Origin: Corynebacterium pseudogenitalium
GTDB lineage: Bacteria > Actinomycetota > Actinomycetes > Mycobacteriales > Mycobacteriaceae
Length of the DNA stretch: 64,000 bases
Assembly (NCBI RefSeq): GCF_024453815.1
Contig: NZ_CP072934.1
Location: 2,325,604-2,389,603, forward strand
Direction of reading: 5' to 3'
This document shows positions 23,625-33,435 of the stretch, one piece after another; position 1 is the first letter of the stretch; each line of letters begins with the position of its first letter. A program made the translations under genes and the position numbers. The notes below the pieces were generated by a model. The model was not told the DNA's origin and did no database searches. It saw nothing but the letters and a program-made list of their open reading frames with translations.

Positions 23625-24719
23625 ATGCGTCACCACGCCGTAGCCGCAACGTTGTTGACCGCAACACTGCTGGTCACCGGGTGCACCGCCGAAAACTCAG
23701 CAGAAAACACAGCCGAAAACACAGCCGAGCAGACGACCCAAACAACCCAGGAGGACACGACCCGCCTGCTCACGGACATCGACGGCACAGACGTGCGGGT
23801 GCCGAAGCAGGTGACCCGGTTGGCGGACACGTGGGACGTGAATAACCAGTTCGTGCTGATGCTTGGTGGCGGGGACACCCTGGTGGCCACCACTGAGGAA
23901 GCGAAGCAGCTGCCGTGGCTGACGAAGATCTACCCGCACGTGACTGAGTTGCCGACGCCGGCCTCCGGGACGCGCCTCAACGTCGAAGAGCTGAAGGAAA
24001 TCAACCCAGAAATGCTCCTGACCTCCTCGAAGGAACAGGTCGAGGCGGCACGTGCGCAGGGGATCCCGGCGGCGAGGGTCGACTTTGATGACTTTGAGCA
24101 GCTGATGAAGTCCGTGCGCATTACGGCGAACGCGCTGGGCACCGAGGAGGCCGACCAGAAGGCGACCGAGTACGTGACCTACATGGAGCGCAACCTGAAG
24201 ATGGTCGCGGACCGCCTGGGCGGCATGCCGGGGGAGAAGAAGCCGAAGGTGCTGCACATCGTTGGCGGGGAGGACGTCACGCAGGCGGACGGGCCGGACT
24301 CGCTGGTAGGGGAGTGGATTGCAGCGACGGGGGCTCGCAATGTGATCGAGGAGGTTGTGGACGTCACGACCGTCACCCCGCAAGACATTGTCGACGCCGC
24401 TCCGGACTTCATCATCGTGGGCGGTACGGAGGCGCAGCTGGGCGTCGATAAGCTGGTGAATGATCCTGCACTGGCGAACGTGCCTGCGGTGAAGCAGGGC
24501 AACGTGGTGAAGAACCCGGTGGGGACGTCGAACTGGGGCCGCTACTCGGCGGAGGAGGCGCTGCAGCTGCTGTGGGCCGCGAAGCTGTTCCACACTGAGA
24601 AGTTTGAGGACGTCGACCTGGTTGCTGAGACGCAGCAGTTCTACAAGACGTTCTACGACTACGAGCTGAGCACCGAGGACGCGCAGCGGATCCTGGACGG
24701 CGAGGGACCGGCGGCTTAA
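23625..24719 (+). CDS. ABC substrate-binding lipoprotein, FecB/BtuF type
   Basis: 364 residues. The lipoprotein signal has LLVTGC with Cys near position 20, followed by a short repeated linker rich in AEN and TTQ. The rest is a helical-backbone binding fold of PF01497 (siderophore, heme or cobalamin class): DVRVPKQVTRLADTW, LNVEELKEINPEMLLTS, VKQGNVV. No permease or ATPase gene is adjacent, so it is an orphan binding protein. AAGGAG precedes the ATG. The ligand cannot be told from sequence. Confidence 0.85.
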   Translation: MRHHAVAATLLTATLLVTGCTAENSAENTAENTAEQTTQTTQEDTTRLLTDIDGTDVRVPKQVTRLADTWDVNNQFVLMLGGGDTLVATTEEAKQLPWLTKIYPHVTELPTPASGTRLNVEELKEINPEMLLTSSKEQVEAARAQGIPAARVDFDDFEQLMKSVRITANALGTEEADQKATEYVTYMERNLKMVADRLGGMPGEKKPKVLHIVGGEDVTQADGPDSLVGEWIAATGARNVIEEVVDVTTVTPQDIVDAAPDFIIVGGTEAQLGVDKLVNDPALANVPAVKQGNVVKNPVGTSNWGRYSAEEALQLLWAAKLFHTEKFEDVDLVAETQQFYKTFYDYELSTEDAQRILDGEGPAA

Positions 24720-24745
24720 AAAAATTCTAAGAAGGCAAAGAAAAA

Positions 24746-24773
24746 CCCGGCACCTCGTGTTCTAGGTGCCGGG
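24746..24773 (+). terminator. Terminator after the binding lipoprotein
   Basis: Ten-base-pair stem CCCGGCACCT/AGGTGCCGGG with an eight-base loop, 26 bases after the stop codon, followed by TCTCTGCTTC. The 343 bases from here to the next gene hold palindromes CCCCGTACGGGG (24970-24981) and ACTCGC-GACATA-GCGAGT (25011-25028). Confidence 0.75.
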
Positions 24774-25061
24774 TCTCTGCTTCGAATTTCTCTACTTGGG
24801 ACTATACGGAACCAGCTGCGAAAAGGGGAATACCCGTAAGAAAATCGGCCTAAACTTTAAAGACAGGGGACAACGAAGGTTTCTTAACTTTCTCTTAATT
24901 TCGCGCTGACCTTGGGGTATTCCAAATAGAAAAAAGTTTGAAAAACGGGGACACGTCACGCAGTTCAGCCCCGTACGGGGGGAGGATGTAACGGGGGTAG
25001 CGGGAGTGTGACTCGCGACATAGCGAGTATGGGCTTGTGATTCTAGATGGTAGGTTAAGGG

Positions 25062-25071
25062 AGTACCTTAT
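25062..25071. promoter_or_regulatory. Shared motif upstream of the sugar ABC genes (two copies)
   Basis: AGTACCTTAT occurs at 25062-25071, before the ATPase gene, and at 27531-27540, before the binding-protein gene. It may be a -10 element or a regulator site common to the two transcription units. Confidence 0.35.
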
Positions 25072-25116
25072 CCCCACTACGGAACGTTCGGCACGTACCT
25101 GCCGATGGAGGACCAC

Positions 25117-26241
<1,125 letters not shown>

Positions 26242-26250
26242 GGACACACA

Positions 26251-27480
26251 TTGCGCGAGAAACTCAGCGTTGTCTCGCCCGTCTACGCACCGACGTTGCT
26301 GAAAATGCCGTGGGCGCAGCCACTCGAGGACTGGTCCTCCGACCTCCTCGCGGCGCTGCCCCGCGGCATTTCGCGCCACACGGTGCGCCTCATCGAGGCT
26401 GACGGGCTGGTCTTCGCAGTCAAGGAAATCGGCGGGGAAGTCGCCTACCACGAGTACAACATGCTCCGGAGGCTTCAAGAGCTCGACGCCCCCTGCGTCG
26501 TCCCCGTGGCCGTCATCACGCACCGCGTCGACGAAAACGGCGAGGAACTCACCCCCTGCCTGGTCACGGAGCACCTGCGGTTCTCACTCCCGTACCGCGA
26601 CGTGTTCTCCCGCGACATCACCGTCGACACCATCAACAAGCTGGTGCGCGCCCTGGCGGTGCTGCTGGTGCGCCTGCACCTGCTCCACTTCTACTGGGGC
26701 GACGTCTCCCTGTCCAACACCCTGTTCCGGCGCGACGCCGACCAGTTCTCCGCCTACCTCGTCGACGCCGAAACCGGCGAATTCCACGACCCCATCTCCG
26801 ACGGTCGACGCCTCTACGACGTCGACGTCGCCCGCGTCAATATCATTGGCGAGATGATGGACCTGCAGGCAGGCGGCTACCTCAGCGAGGACGTCGACGT
26901 CATCACCCTTGGCAACGACATCGCCTCCACCTACAACGAACTGTGGGACCTGATGACAGGGGAGCTCATCGTCGAAGGTGACGCGTTCGGGGCGATCGCT
27001 GGGCGCGTCGCAAAGATTAATGAGCTGGGCTTCGACGTCGGCGAAGTCGAGATCGAACACGACGGGGAAGACACCTACCGGGTGATCATCGAGCCCGCCG
27101 TGTTCTCCACAGGCTTCTACCAGAAAAAACTGCTGCGGCTCACCGGGCTGGAGGTGCAGGACCGGCAGGCGCAGCGCCTCCTCGGCGAGATGGAGGTGTA
27201 CCGCGCCGTGCGCTACGGCGGCAAACTCCCCCTCGAAGCCGTCGCGCACCGCTGGATGGTAAAGAACTACGAACCCATCGTGGAACTCATCCCGCCGCAG
27301 CTGCGCGAGAAGCTCGAACCCGCGCAGATTTTCCACGAAATCCTGGATCACCGCTGGTTCATGAGCCAAAACGACCAACGCTACGTCACCTTGGCCGAGG
27401 CGGCGCAGTCCTATTTCGATCATGTGCTGCCGGGGCATCCGGACGAAGCAATCGTCTATAAATTACCCCCGGAGATGTGA
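26251..27480 (+). CDS. DUF4032 protein with kinase-like fold
   Basis: 409 residues. The N-terminal 260 read as a kinase-like domain: K58 in FAVKEI, E68 in YHEY, catalytic-loop-like WGDVSLSN (D151, N156) and a metal-binding-like D172 in LVDAE. The C-terminal part is the DUF4032 region. Start TTG at 26251 with AAGGA seven bases upstream. It is the second gene, nine bases after the ATPase, so probably co-expressed with the importer. A role in phosphorylating the imported sugar or a regulator is possible but only inference. Confidence 0.8.
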   Translation: MREKLSVVSPVYAPTLLKMPWAQPLEDWSSDLLAALPRGISRHTVRLIEADGLVFAVKEIGGEVAYHEYNMLRRLQELDAPCVVPVAVITHRVDENGEELTPCLVTEHLRFSLPYRDVFSRDITVDTINKLVRALAVLLVRLHLLHFYWGDVSLSNTLFRRDADQFSAYLVDAETGEFHDPISDGRRLYDVDVARVNIIGEMMDLQAGGYLSEDVDVITLGNDIASTYNELWDLMTGELIVEGDAFGAIAGRVAKINELGFDVGEVEIEHDGEDTYRVIIEPAVFSTGFYQKKLLRLTGLEVQDRQAQRLLGEMEVYRAVRYGGKLPLEAVAHRWMVKNYEPIVELIPPQLREKLEPAQIFHEILDHRWFMSQNDQRYVTLAEAAQSYFDHVLPGHPDEAIVYKLPPEM

Positions 27481-27604
27481 CGCGGGCCATAATGTTTGCC
27501 GTGCTCCATAAATGGTCACTATGCTGAGGTAGTACCTTATAACGCGCCGTGAACCGCATCGGGTAACGCTGGCAAGGAGCACGGCTACACATGAAGGATG
27601 GCCC

Positions 27605-28933
27605 ATGAAGAAATTCACGCGAGCTTTTGCCTCAACCGCTGTCGCAGCACTGGCAGCATCCGCCCTCGTCGCCTGTGGCGGCGGTGGCGACACCGAAGGT
27701 CCGAACGTCTACTTCCTCAACTTCAAGCCTGAGCAGGACGCGACCTACCAAGCAATCGCCGAAGAGTACACCGCAGAAACTGGCGTCCCAGTCAAGGTCG
27801 TCACCGCGGCATCCGGCAACTACGAGCAGACCCTGCGCACCGAGGTCGGCAAGTCCGACGCTCCGACGCTCTTCCAGATGAACGGCCCAACCGGCTTCAA
27901 GACCTGGAAGGACTACACCGCAGACCTGTCCGACTTCTCCCTCGCGCAGGACCTCAACGAGGACGTCACCCCGCTCACCGCGGAAGACGGCACCGTCCGA
28001 GGCATCCCGTTCGCGGTTGAAGGCTTCGGCATCATCTACAACGAGGAAATCACTGACAAGTACTTCGCACTGCCAAACCCGGCAGTCGCCTCCATGGACG
28101 AAGTCAAGAACTTCGAATCCCTGAAGAAGCTCGCCGAAGACATGCAGGCAAAGAAGGACGAGCTCGGCATCGACGGCACCTTCGCCTCCACCTCCCTCAC
28201 CAGCGGTGAGGACTGGCGCTGGCAGACCCACCTGGCCAACGGCCCAATGCACTTCGAGTTCGAGGACCTCGGCACCACCGACGCAGAGGACGTCACCTTC
28301 AAGTACAACAAGGAGTTCAAGAACCTCTTTGACCTGTACCTGAACAACTCCACCGTCGCGCCGACCCTGGCACCGTCCAAGGCAGTGTCCGACTCCATGG
28401 CAGAGTTCGCACTCGGCCAGGCAGCCTTCGTCCAGAACGGTAACTGGGCATGGTCGCAGATCGCCGACGTGAACGGCAACGTCGTGAAGGAAGACAAGAT
28501 CAAGTTCCTCCCGATGTACATGGGCCTCCCAGATGAGGAGAAGACCGGCATCAACGTCGGCACCGAGAACTACCTCGCCATCAACGCCAAGGCTCCAGAA
28601 GAGGACCAGCAGGCCACCAAGGACTTCCTGAACTGGCTGTTCACCTCCGAGGCAGGCAAGAAGCACGTCATCGAGGACCTCGGCTTCATCGCGCCGTTCA
28701 AGAACTACACGGAGACCGACGTCCCGGCAGACCCACTGGCACGCCAGGTGCAGGAGGCAATCTCCAACACCGAGCTGACCACCCTGCCATGGGACTTCCA
28801 GTTCTTCCCATCCCAGCAGTTCAAGGATGACTTCGGCGGCAACCTCGCCCAGTACGCATCCGGCAACATGGAATGGGCAGACGTCGTCGCTAAGTTCAGC
28901 GAGGACTGGAAGGCCGAAAAGGGCTCCAACTAA
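27605..28933 (+). CDS. Sugar ABC importer binding lipoprotein
   Basis: 442 residues. The lipobox ALVAC gives Cys near 22, then a family-1 extracellular solute-binding fold (TLFQMNGPTGFKTWKDYTADLSDF, GIPFAVEGFGIIYNEE, FVQNGNWAW, GTENYLAIN). It captures an oligosaccharide or glycoside for the adjacent permeases. It has its own upstream region of 124 bases with motif AGTACCTTAT. A hairpin after the gene separates it from the permeases, which fits higher expression of the binding protein. Confidence 0.92.
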   Translation: MKKFTRAFASTAVAALAASALVACGGGGDTEGPNVYFLNFKPEQDATYQAIAEEYTAETGVPVKVVTAASGNYEQTLRTEVGKSDAPTLFQMNGPTGFKTWKDYTADLSDFSLAQDLNEDVTPLTAEDGTVRGIPFAVEGFGIIYNEEITDKYFALPNPAVASMDEVKNFESLKKLAEDMQAKKDELGIDGTFASTSLTSGEDWRWQTHLANGPMHFEFEDLGTTDAEDVTFKYNKEFKNLFDLYLNNSTVAPTLAPSKAVSDSMAEFALGQAAFVQNGNWAWSQIADVNGNVVKEDKIKFLPMYMGLPDEEKTGINVGTENYLAINAKAPEEDQQATKDFLNWLFTSEAGKKHVIEDLGFIAPFKNYTETDVPADPLARQVQEAISNTELTTLPWDFQFFPSQQFKDDFGGNLAQYASGNMEWADVVAKFSEDWKAEKGSN

Positions 28934-28956
28934 GCACTGAACATGTTGTAAACCAG

Positions 28957-28994
28957 AGCGCGGGGTGTGCGAACAGCGCACTCCGCGCTTTTTA
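28957..28994 (+). terminator. Intra-operon attenuating terminator
   Basis: Stem AGCGCGGGGTGTGC/GCGCACTCCGCGCT with a five-base loop and TTTTTATT, between binding-protein and permease genes. Likely partial termination that lowers permease expression. Confidence 0.75.
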
Positions 28995-29015
28995 TTCCCC
29001 AGATAGGCACCACAA

Positions 29016-29861
29016 ATGCAGCAATCACTGAAGAAATATTTCCCAATCTTCGTACTGCCGACGCTGCTTGCGTTCTTGATCGCCTTCCTTGCCCCATTCG
29101 TCATTGGTTTCCTGCTGTCATTCACCAGCTTCCACACCATCACCGACGCAACCTGGGTAGGAGTCGACAACTACGTCCAAGCGTTCCAAGCACGAGAAGG
29201 CTTCGTCCGAGCGTTCGGATTCACCGCCCTCGTTTCCATCGTTTCCATCATCACCGTCAACGTCTTCGCGTTTGCAATCGCTTGGACACTGACACGGAAA
29301 CTCAAAGGCACCAACTTCTTCCGTACCGTATTCTTCATGCCGAACCTCATCGGCGGCATCGTCCTCGGCTACACATGGCAGTCCATGATCAACGCCGTGC
29401 TCGCCCAATACGGCACCACGATCGTCTCCGACTGGAAGTACGGCTACCTAGGCCTGGTCATCCTCATTAACTGGCAGCTCGTCGGCTACATGATGATCAT
29501 CTACATCGCCGGCCTGCAGAACGTGCCACCAGAGCTCATCGAAGCAGCAGAACTCGACGGCGTCTCCAAGTGGGAAATGCTCCGCCACGTGACCATCCCA
29601 ATGATCATGCCGTCCATCACCATCTGCCTCTTCCTGACCCTGTCCAATACCTTCAAACTCTTCGACCAGAACCTCGCGCTCACCAACGGTGCCCCAGGCG
29701 GCGCAACCGAAATGGTCGCCCTGAACATCGTCAACACGATGTTCCTGCGCAACAACGTCGAGGGCGTCGGCCAAGCAAAGGCCGTCATCTTCGTCGTAGT
29801 GGTCGTCGTCATCGCAATGTTCCAGCTGCGCGCAACACGCAGCAAGGAAGTGGAGGCATAA
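29016..29861 (+). CDS. Sugar ABC importer permease 1 (MsmF/MalF type)
   Basis: 281 residues, six helices, with the ATPase-contact loop EAAELDGVSKWEMLRHVTIP near residue 175. It forms the channel with the next gene, which starts four bases after it. N-terminus short (PIFVLPTLLAFLIAFLAPF), as in MsmF-type permeases. Confidence 0.92.
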   Translation: MQQSLKKYFPIFVLPTLLAFLIAFLAPFVIGFLLSFTSFHTITDATWVGVDNYVQAFQAREGFVRAFGFTALVSIVSIITVNVFAFAIAWTLTRKLKGTNFFRTVFFMPNLIGGIVLGYTWQSMINAVLAQYGTTIVSDWKYGYLGLVILINWQLVGYMMIIYIAGLQNVPPELIEAAELDGVSKWEMLRHVTIPMIMPSITICLFLTLSNTFKLFDQNLALTNGAPGGATEMVALNIVNTMFLRNNVEGVGQAKAVIFVVVVVVIAMFQLRATRSKEVEA

Positions 29862-29864
29862 CCC

Positions 29865-30743
29865 ATGGCAACCAAAACAAAGGCACCCGTCACCGCCTCC
29901 GAGGCGAGCGTCAGCGGCCCAGCCAAAATACTCATCTACGCGGTGCTGGTATTCCTCACCGTGGTCTTCCTCGGCCCCATCGCGTTCATCTTCCTGAACT
30001 CCTTCAAGCAGAAGTTCGCAATCTCCAACAACCCATTCGCCATCCCACTCGGCGACATGTGGGCCGGATTCGAAAACTACATCACCGGCATCCAAGGCGA
30101 AGGCTTCGCATGGGCCATCGTGTGGTCCTTCACCATCACGATCCTCTCCGTCGCCTCCATCGTCTTCTTCTCCTCGATGACCGCCTACTACATCACCCGC
30201 GTGAAAACGTGGTGGACGTCCACGCTGTACTACCTGTTCGTGTTCTCCATGGTCATCCCGTTCCAGATGGTGATGTTCCCAACCGTCACCATCGCCGACC
30301 GCCTCGGCCTGGCCAACCCGCTCGGCATGGTGGTGCTCTACACCGGCTTCGGTGCAGGCCTATCCGTCTTCATGTTCGCCGGCTTCGTCAAGTCGATCCC
30401 GCTCGAAATTGAAGAAGCAGCAACCATCGACGGCTGCAGCCCACTGCAAACGTTCTTCCGCGTCGTCCTCCCGATGCTCAAGCCAACCGCAGTGACCGTC
30501 GCCATCCTCAACGCAATGTGGGTCTGGAACGACTACCTGCTGCCATACCTCGTCATCGGCCTGTCCACCCCATACCGCACCATCCCAGTGGTCATCCAGC
30601 AGTTCGTTGGATCCCAGGGCAACCGCGACATGGGCGCGATGATGGCAATGCTCGTGCTCGCCATCGTCCCGATCATCATCTTCTACATGTCTTCCCAGAA
30701 GCACATCGTAGAAGGTGTCGCAGCTGGCGCCGTGAAGGGATAA
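29865..30743 (+). CDS. Sugar ABC importer permease 2 (MsmG/MalG type)
   Basis: 292 residues, six helices, EAA loop EEAATIDGCSPLQTFFRVVLP near residue 185. The conserved C-terminal SSQKHIVEGVAAGAVKG is typical of MsmG-type permeases. Start four bases after permease 1; the DUF624 gene follows after nine bases. Confidence 0.92.
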   Translation: MATKTKAPVTASEASVSGPAKILIYAVLVFLTVVFLGPIAFIFLNSFKQKFAISNNPFAIPLGDMWAGFENYITGIQGEGFAWAIVWSFTITILSVASIVFFSSMTAYYITRVKTWWTSTLYYLFVFSMVIPFQMVMFPTVTIADRLGLANPLGMVVLYTGFGAGLSVFMFAGFVKSIPLEIEEAATIDGCSPLQTFFRVVLPMLKPTAVTVAILNAMWVWNDYLLPYLVIGLSTPYRTIPVVIQQFVGSQGNRDMGAMMAMLVLAIVPIIIFYMSSQKHIVEGVAAGAVKG

Positions 30744-30752
30744 CATTCTGGC

Positions 30753-31421
30753 GTGAGCCTTTTCAATCCCGATTCCCGATTTATGTCCGCCTTCACCTTG
30801 ATGGCGGACATTGTCATTGTCAACATGCTTTTCGTCCTGTCCAGCCTGCCAATCGTGACGGGCGGCATGGCGATCCGCGCCGCGAACGTCGTCACCGGTT
30901 ACATGGTCGAAGGCCGCGGCTCCCGCTACGGGCTGCACTACCTCCGCGAGTTCCGCTACGGCGGCGGCAAATTCGGCGGCGCCTCCACCCAGTGGTGGGG
31001 GATCCTCGTCGCCATCGCCCTCGGCGTCATCTACCAACAGTGGGTCATCTTCCAAGCAAGTATCGACGGCCACCTCCTCAACCTCACGCAAGGGCTCACC
31101 CTGTCCGGCATCCTCATCATCGCCGGCATCAGCGTGTGGTTCTTCGCCCTCCAGGCGCAGCTGGACCTCCAGACAACCCCAGAAGGGCAGCAAAAAGCGC
31201 CCCTGGGCGAAACCCTGGGGCGCTCCGTGATCCTCACGTTCCAGCAACTGCCACGCACCCTCGGCGCACTCCTGTGCATCGGGGCGGCGGCATCCCTGCC
31301 GCTGTGGACCTCAGTTGCCGTGTGGATCCCCGCCTATTTCTTCGCGGTGCCGGCGCTCACACTGTTTCTTGTGCAGCTGCTCGTCGCGGCACCACTCGGG
31401 CGGGGGCTCGCAAACGACTAA
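30753..31421 (+). CDS. DUF624 (YesL-family) membrane protein
   Basis: 222 residues with about five helices; N-terminal LFNPDSRFMSAFTLMADIVIVN and the stretch LSSLPIVTGGMAIRA are family-typical. DUF624 genes often accompany oligosaccharide ABC importers, as here; molecular role unknown. GTG start. The 3' end overlaps the convergent symporter gene by four bases. Confidence 0.85.
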   Translation: MSLFNPDSRFMSAFTLMADIVIVNMLFVLSSLPIVTGGMAIRAANVVTGYMVEGRGSRYGLHYLREFRYGGGKFGGASTQWWGILVAIALGVIYQQWVIFQASIDGHLLNLTQGLTLSGILIIAGISVWFFALQAQLDLQTTPEGQQKAPLGETLGRSVILTFQQLPRTLGALLCIGAAASLPLWTSVAVWIPAYFFAVPALTLFLVQLLVAAPLGRGLAND

Positions 31422-32638
31422 GCGTCCTGCGCCTGGATCTCCTTGGCGCGTTCCATATCCTGCGTGACGATCTTGCCCTTCGCGAAACGGTTCACAATCA
31501 TCGCGATCGCGCCGTCACCGGTCACGTTCGCCGCGGTACCGAAGGAGTCAACCACAATGTAAGCGGCGATCATCAGGGAGATCATCGACTCGTCGAAGCC
31601 CAGGTTCGCCTGCAGCAGGCCAACCGCGGCCATGATCGCGCCACCAGGCACGCCCGGCGCAGCAATCATCATGATGCCGAGCAGCAGCACGAAACCAACG
31701 ACGGCGCCACCGGTGATCGGCAGCTGCGCCATGAACACAATCGCCAGGGCGTAGAGCGTAATCTTCATCATCGAACCGGACAGGTGAATCGTCGCACACA
31801 ATGGCACGATGAAGCCCGCCACGTTCTCGTCCACCTTGTTCTTCAGGGTGGACTGGTAGGTGACCGGAATCGTCGCCGCGGAGGACGACGTACCCAACGC
31901 CGTGAAGTACGCCGGCAACATGTTCTTCAGCGCCGTGAACGGGTTCTGGCCCGCCACAGCACCAGCGATCAAGTACTGGCCCAGCACAATCACGATCGTC
32001 ATGCCGACCGAGAGCAGCAACACCACGCCGAACGCGGCCATCGTCGAACCGAAGTTCTCGTTCATAGCCAGGTTCAGGAACGTACCGAAAATGAACAGCG
32101 GCAGCAGCGGAATAACGAAGCTCTGGACCACCTTCATGATCACGTCACGCAGCTCGTTGAGCACCTCGTGCATCGTGCGGGACTTCACCGTGGTCATCGC
32201 GATACCAATCACGAACGCGAGCAGCAGCGCCGACATCACCTCAAACGGTGCGGGCATTTCCACCTCGAAGAACGGCGACAGACCGCCCTCGGAGGGGTCG
32301 TCGATATCTGTACGCAGCTGCGTACCAGCCAGCAAGGTTGGGTAGAGTGCTGAAGCCACACCCCAGGCGATCAGGCCGGAAATGATCGTGGATCCGTAGG
32401 CGACCCCGGCCGTGATACCCAACCACTTACCCGCGCCCTTGCCCAGGCCCGCAATTGCGGGGGCGATCAGGGAGAAGATCAGGATTGGGACGAAGAATCC
32501 CAGGAAGTTCGAGAACAGGCCATTGAACGTCACGAAGACGCGCGCGAGCCAGTCAGGAAAGAAAAAACTGCACAGAAAGCCGGCGACGATCGCCACGACA
32601 ATCCAGAAGAGCAGCGAGCTCAACACTTTCGATTTCAT
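31418..32638 (-). CDS. Sodium:dicarboxylate/glutamate symporter (DAACS family)
   Basis: 406 residues with the DAACS fold: hydrophobic helices, the serine-rich reentrant hairpin LGTSSSAATIPVTYQ, the second hairpin PGVPGGAIMAA and the substrate site AANVTGDGAIAMIVNRF. It resembles the SstT/GltT branch; the substrate may be glutamate, serine or a C4 acid. Convergent with the sugar operon, divergent from the SdpI-family gene. Confidence 0.92.
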   Translation of the reverse strand: MKSKVLSSLLFWIVVAIVAGFLCSFFFPDWLARVFVTFNGLFSNFLGFFVPILIFSLIAPAIAGLGKGAGKWLGITAGVAYGSTIISGLIAWGVASALYPTLLAGTQLRTDIDDPSEGGLSPFFEVEMPAPFEVMSALLLAFVIGIAMTTVKSRTMHEVLNELRDVIMKVVQSFVIPLLPLFIFGTFLNLAMNENFGSTMAAFGVVLLLSVGMTIVIVLGQYLIAGAVAGQNPFTALKNMLPAYFTALGTSSSAATIPVTYQSTLKNKVDENVAGFIVPLCATIHLSGSMMKITLYALAIVFMAQLPITGGAVVGFVLLLGIMMIAAPGVPGGAIMAAVGLLQANLGFDESMISLMIAAYIVVDSFGTAANVTGDGAIAMIVNRFAKGKIVTQDMERAKEIQAQDA

Positions 32639-32661
32639 TGTTGCACCTTTAATACGAGGCG

Positions 32662-33186
32662 ATGGACAGATCCACAGGCGAAAAACCTGTGATGGTTATG
32701 CTATACGGTATGTTGCTTGCACAGAGCCCTAATGGGCCATTTTCTGACACAAGTTCCATAAATACTATCATTGGGATACTCCTTATAGTATTCACTGTGG
32801 CACTTCTCATACCCGGCGTCCTCGCGACCGCCGGGAAGCTGCCCGGCAACGGTGTGATCGGGCTGCGTGTCCCGGAAGTTCGCAAGCACGAGTCCACTTG
32901 GCGCCAAGCACACCGCGTCACCGGCCCCTTCTGGGTGCTCGCCGCAGTCGCCTTCGCCATCGGCGCCGCCTTTGCATTTATTGCATACGGCTGGATGTGG
33001 ATTCTCGTCGCCGTGGCGGTCATCGCCGCACTCGTGAGCATCTCCGTCGGCGGCAACTTCGGAGCCCGCGCCGCCGCGCTTGTCGACGCCGCCCTGGACG
33101 CCTCAGACTCAGACTCCTCAGACGAGCCCGCCGTGGACCTCGGCGCGCTACGCAAGGCCGCCGGGAAGGCGGACGAACAGCAGTAG
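32662..33186 (+). CDS. SdpI-family membrane protein
   Basis: Up to 174 residues with three to four helices. NGVIGLRVPEVRKHESTWRQAHR is the SdpI/YhfL signature (N.x.G.R...t..s...W..ah). In Bacillus SdpI gives immunity to a killing peptide; here the function is unknown. The start is uncertain: ATGs at 32662, 32692, 32698 and 32710 are possible, and a TGCTATACG extended -10 at 32699-32708 favours a late one. Confidence 0.8.
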   Translation: MDRSTGEKPVMVMLYGMLLAQSPNGPFSDTSSINTIIGILLIVFTVALLIPGVLATAGKLPGNGVIGLRVPEVRKHESTWRQAHRVTGPFWVLAAVAFAIGAAFAFIAYGWMWILVAVAVIAALVSISVGGNFGARAAALVDAALDASDSDSSDEPAVDLGALRKAAGKADEQQ

Positions 33187-33200
33187 CAGTTTTATATTCA

Positions 33201-33238
33201 CGCTGTACGCAGGGAGTTTGGTGGTTCCGCGTACAGCG
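33201..33238 (+). terminator. Hairpin between SdpI gene and trp leader
   Basis: Ten-base-pair stem CGCTGTACGC/GCGTACAGCG. There is no T tract after it, so it may be a weak terminator or an operator next to the trp promoter. Confidence 0.45.
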
Positions 33239-33265
33239 TTCGCTCTCTCCGCTACCTTTACACCT

Positions 33266-33328
33266 ATGACTTTCACGACTCAGAAGAACTGGTGGTGGCT
33301 CCCGAACACGGCGAGCCGCCTCTTCTAG
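33266..33328 (+). CDS. trpL: trp operon leader peptide
   Basis: Twenty-codon frame MTFTTQKNWWWLPNTASRLF with three consecutive Trp codons at 33290-33298. Stalling at these codons when charged tRNA-Trp is scarce would change folding of the downstream RNA and prevent the terminator at 33349-33390. This is the classical attenuation arrangement known for corynebacterial trp operons. Confidence 0.93.
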   Translation: MTFTTQKNWWWLPNTASRLF

Positions 33329-33348
33329 TACGTTCTAGAGTCCCAACA

Positions 33349-33390
33349 ACGGCCCGCCGGCTTGTAACCACAAGCACCGCGGGCCGTTTG
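33349..33390 (+). terminator. trp attenuator
   Basis: Stem ACGGCCCGC/GCGGGCCGT followed by TTGCTTT, 20 bases after the leader-peptide stop and 46 before trpE. Confidence 0.88.
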
Positions 33391-33435
33391 CTTTGGCTCA
33401 CACGCCCTCGGTGTACCAACACACGAAGGACGACC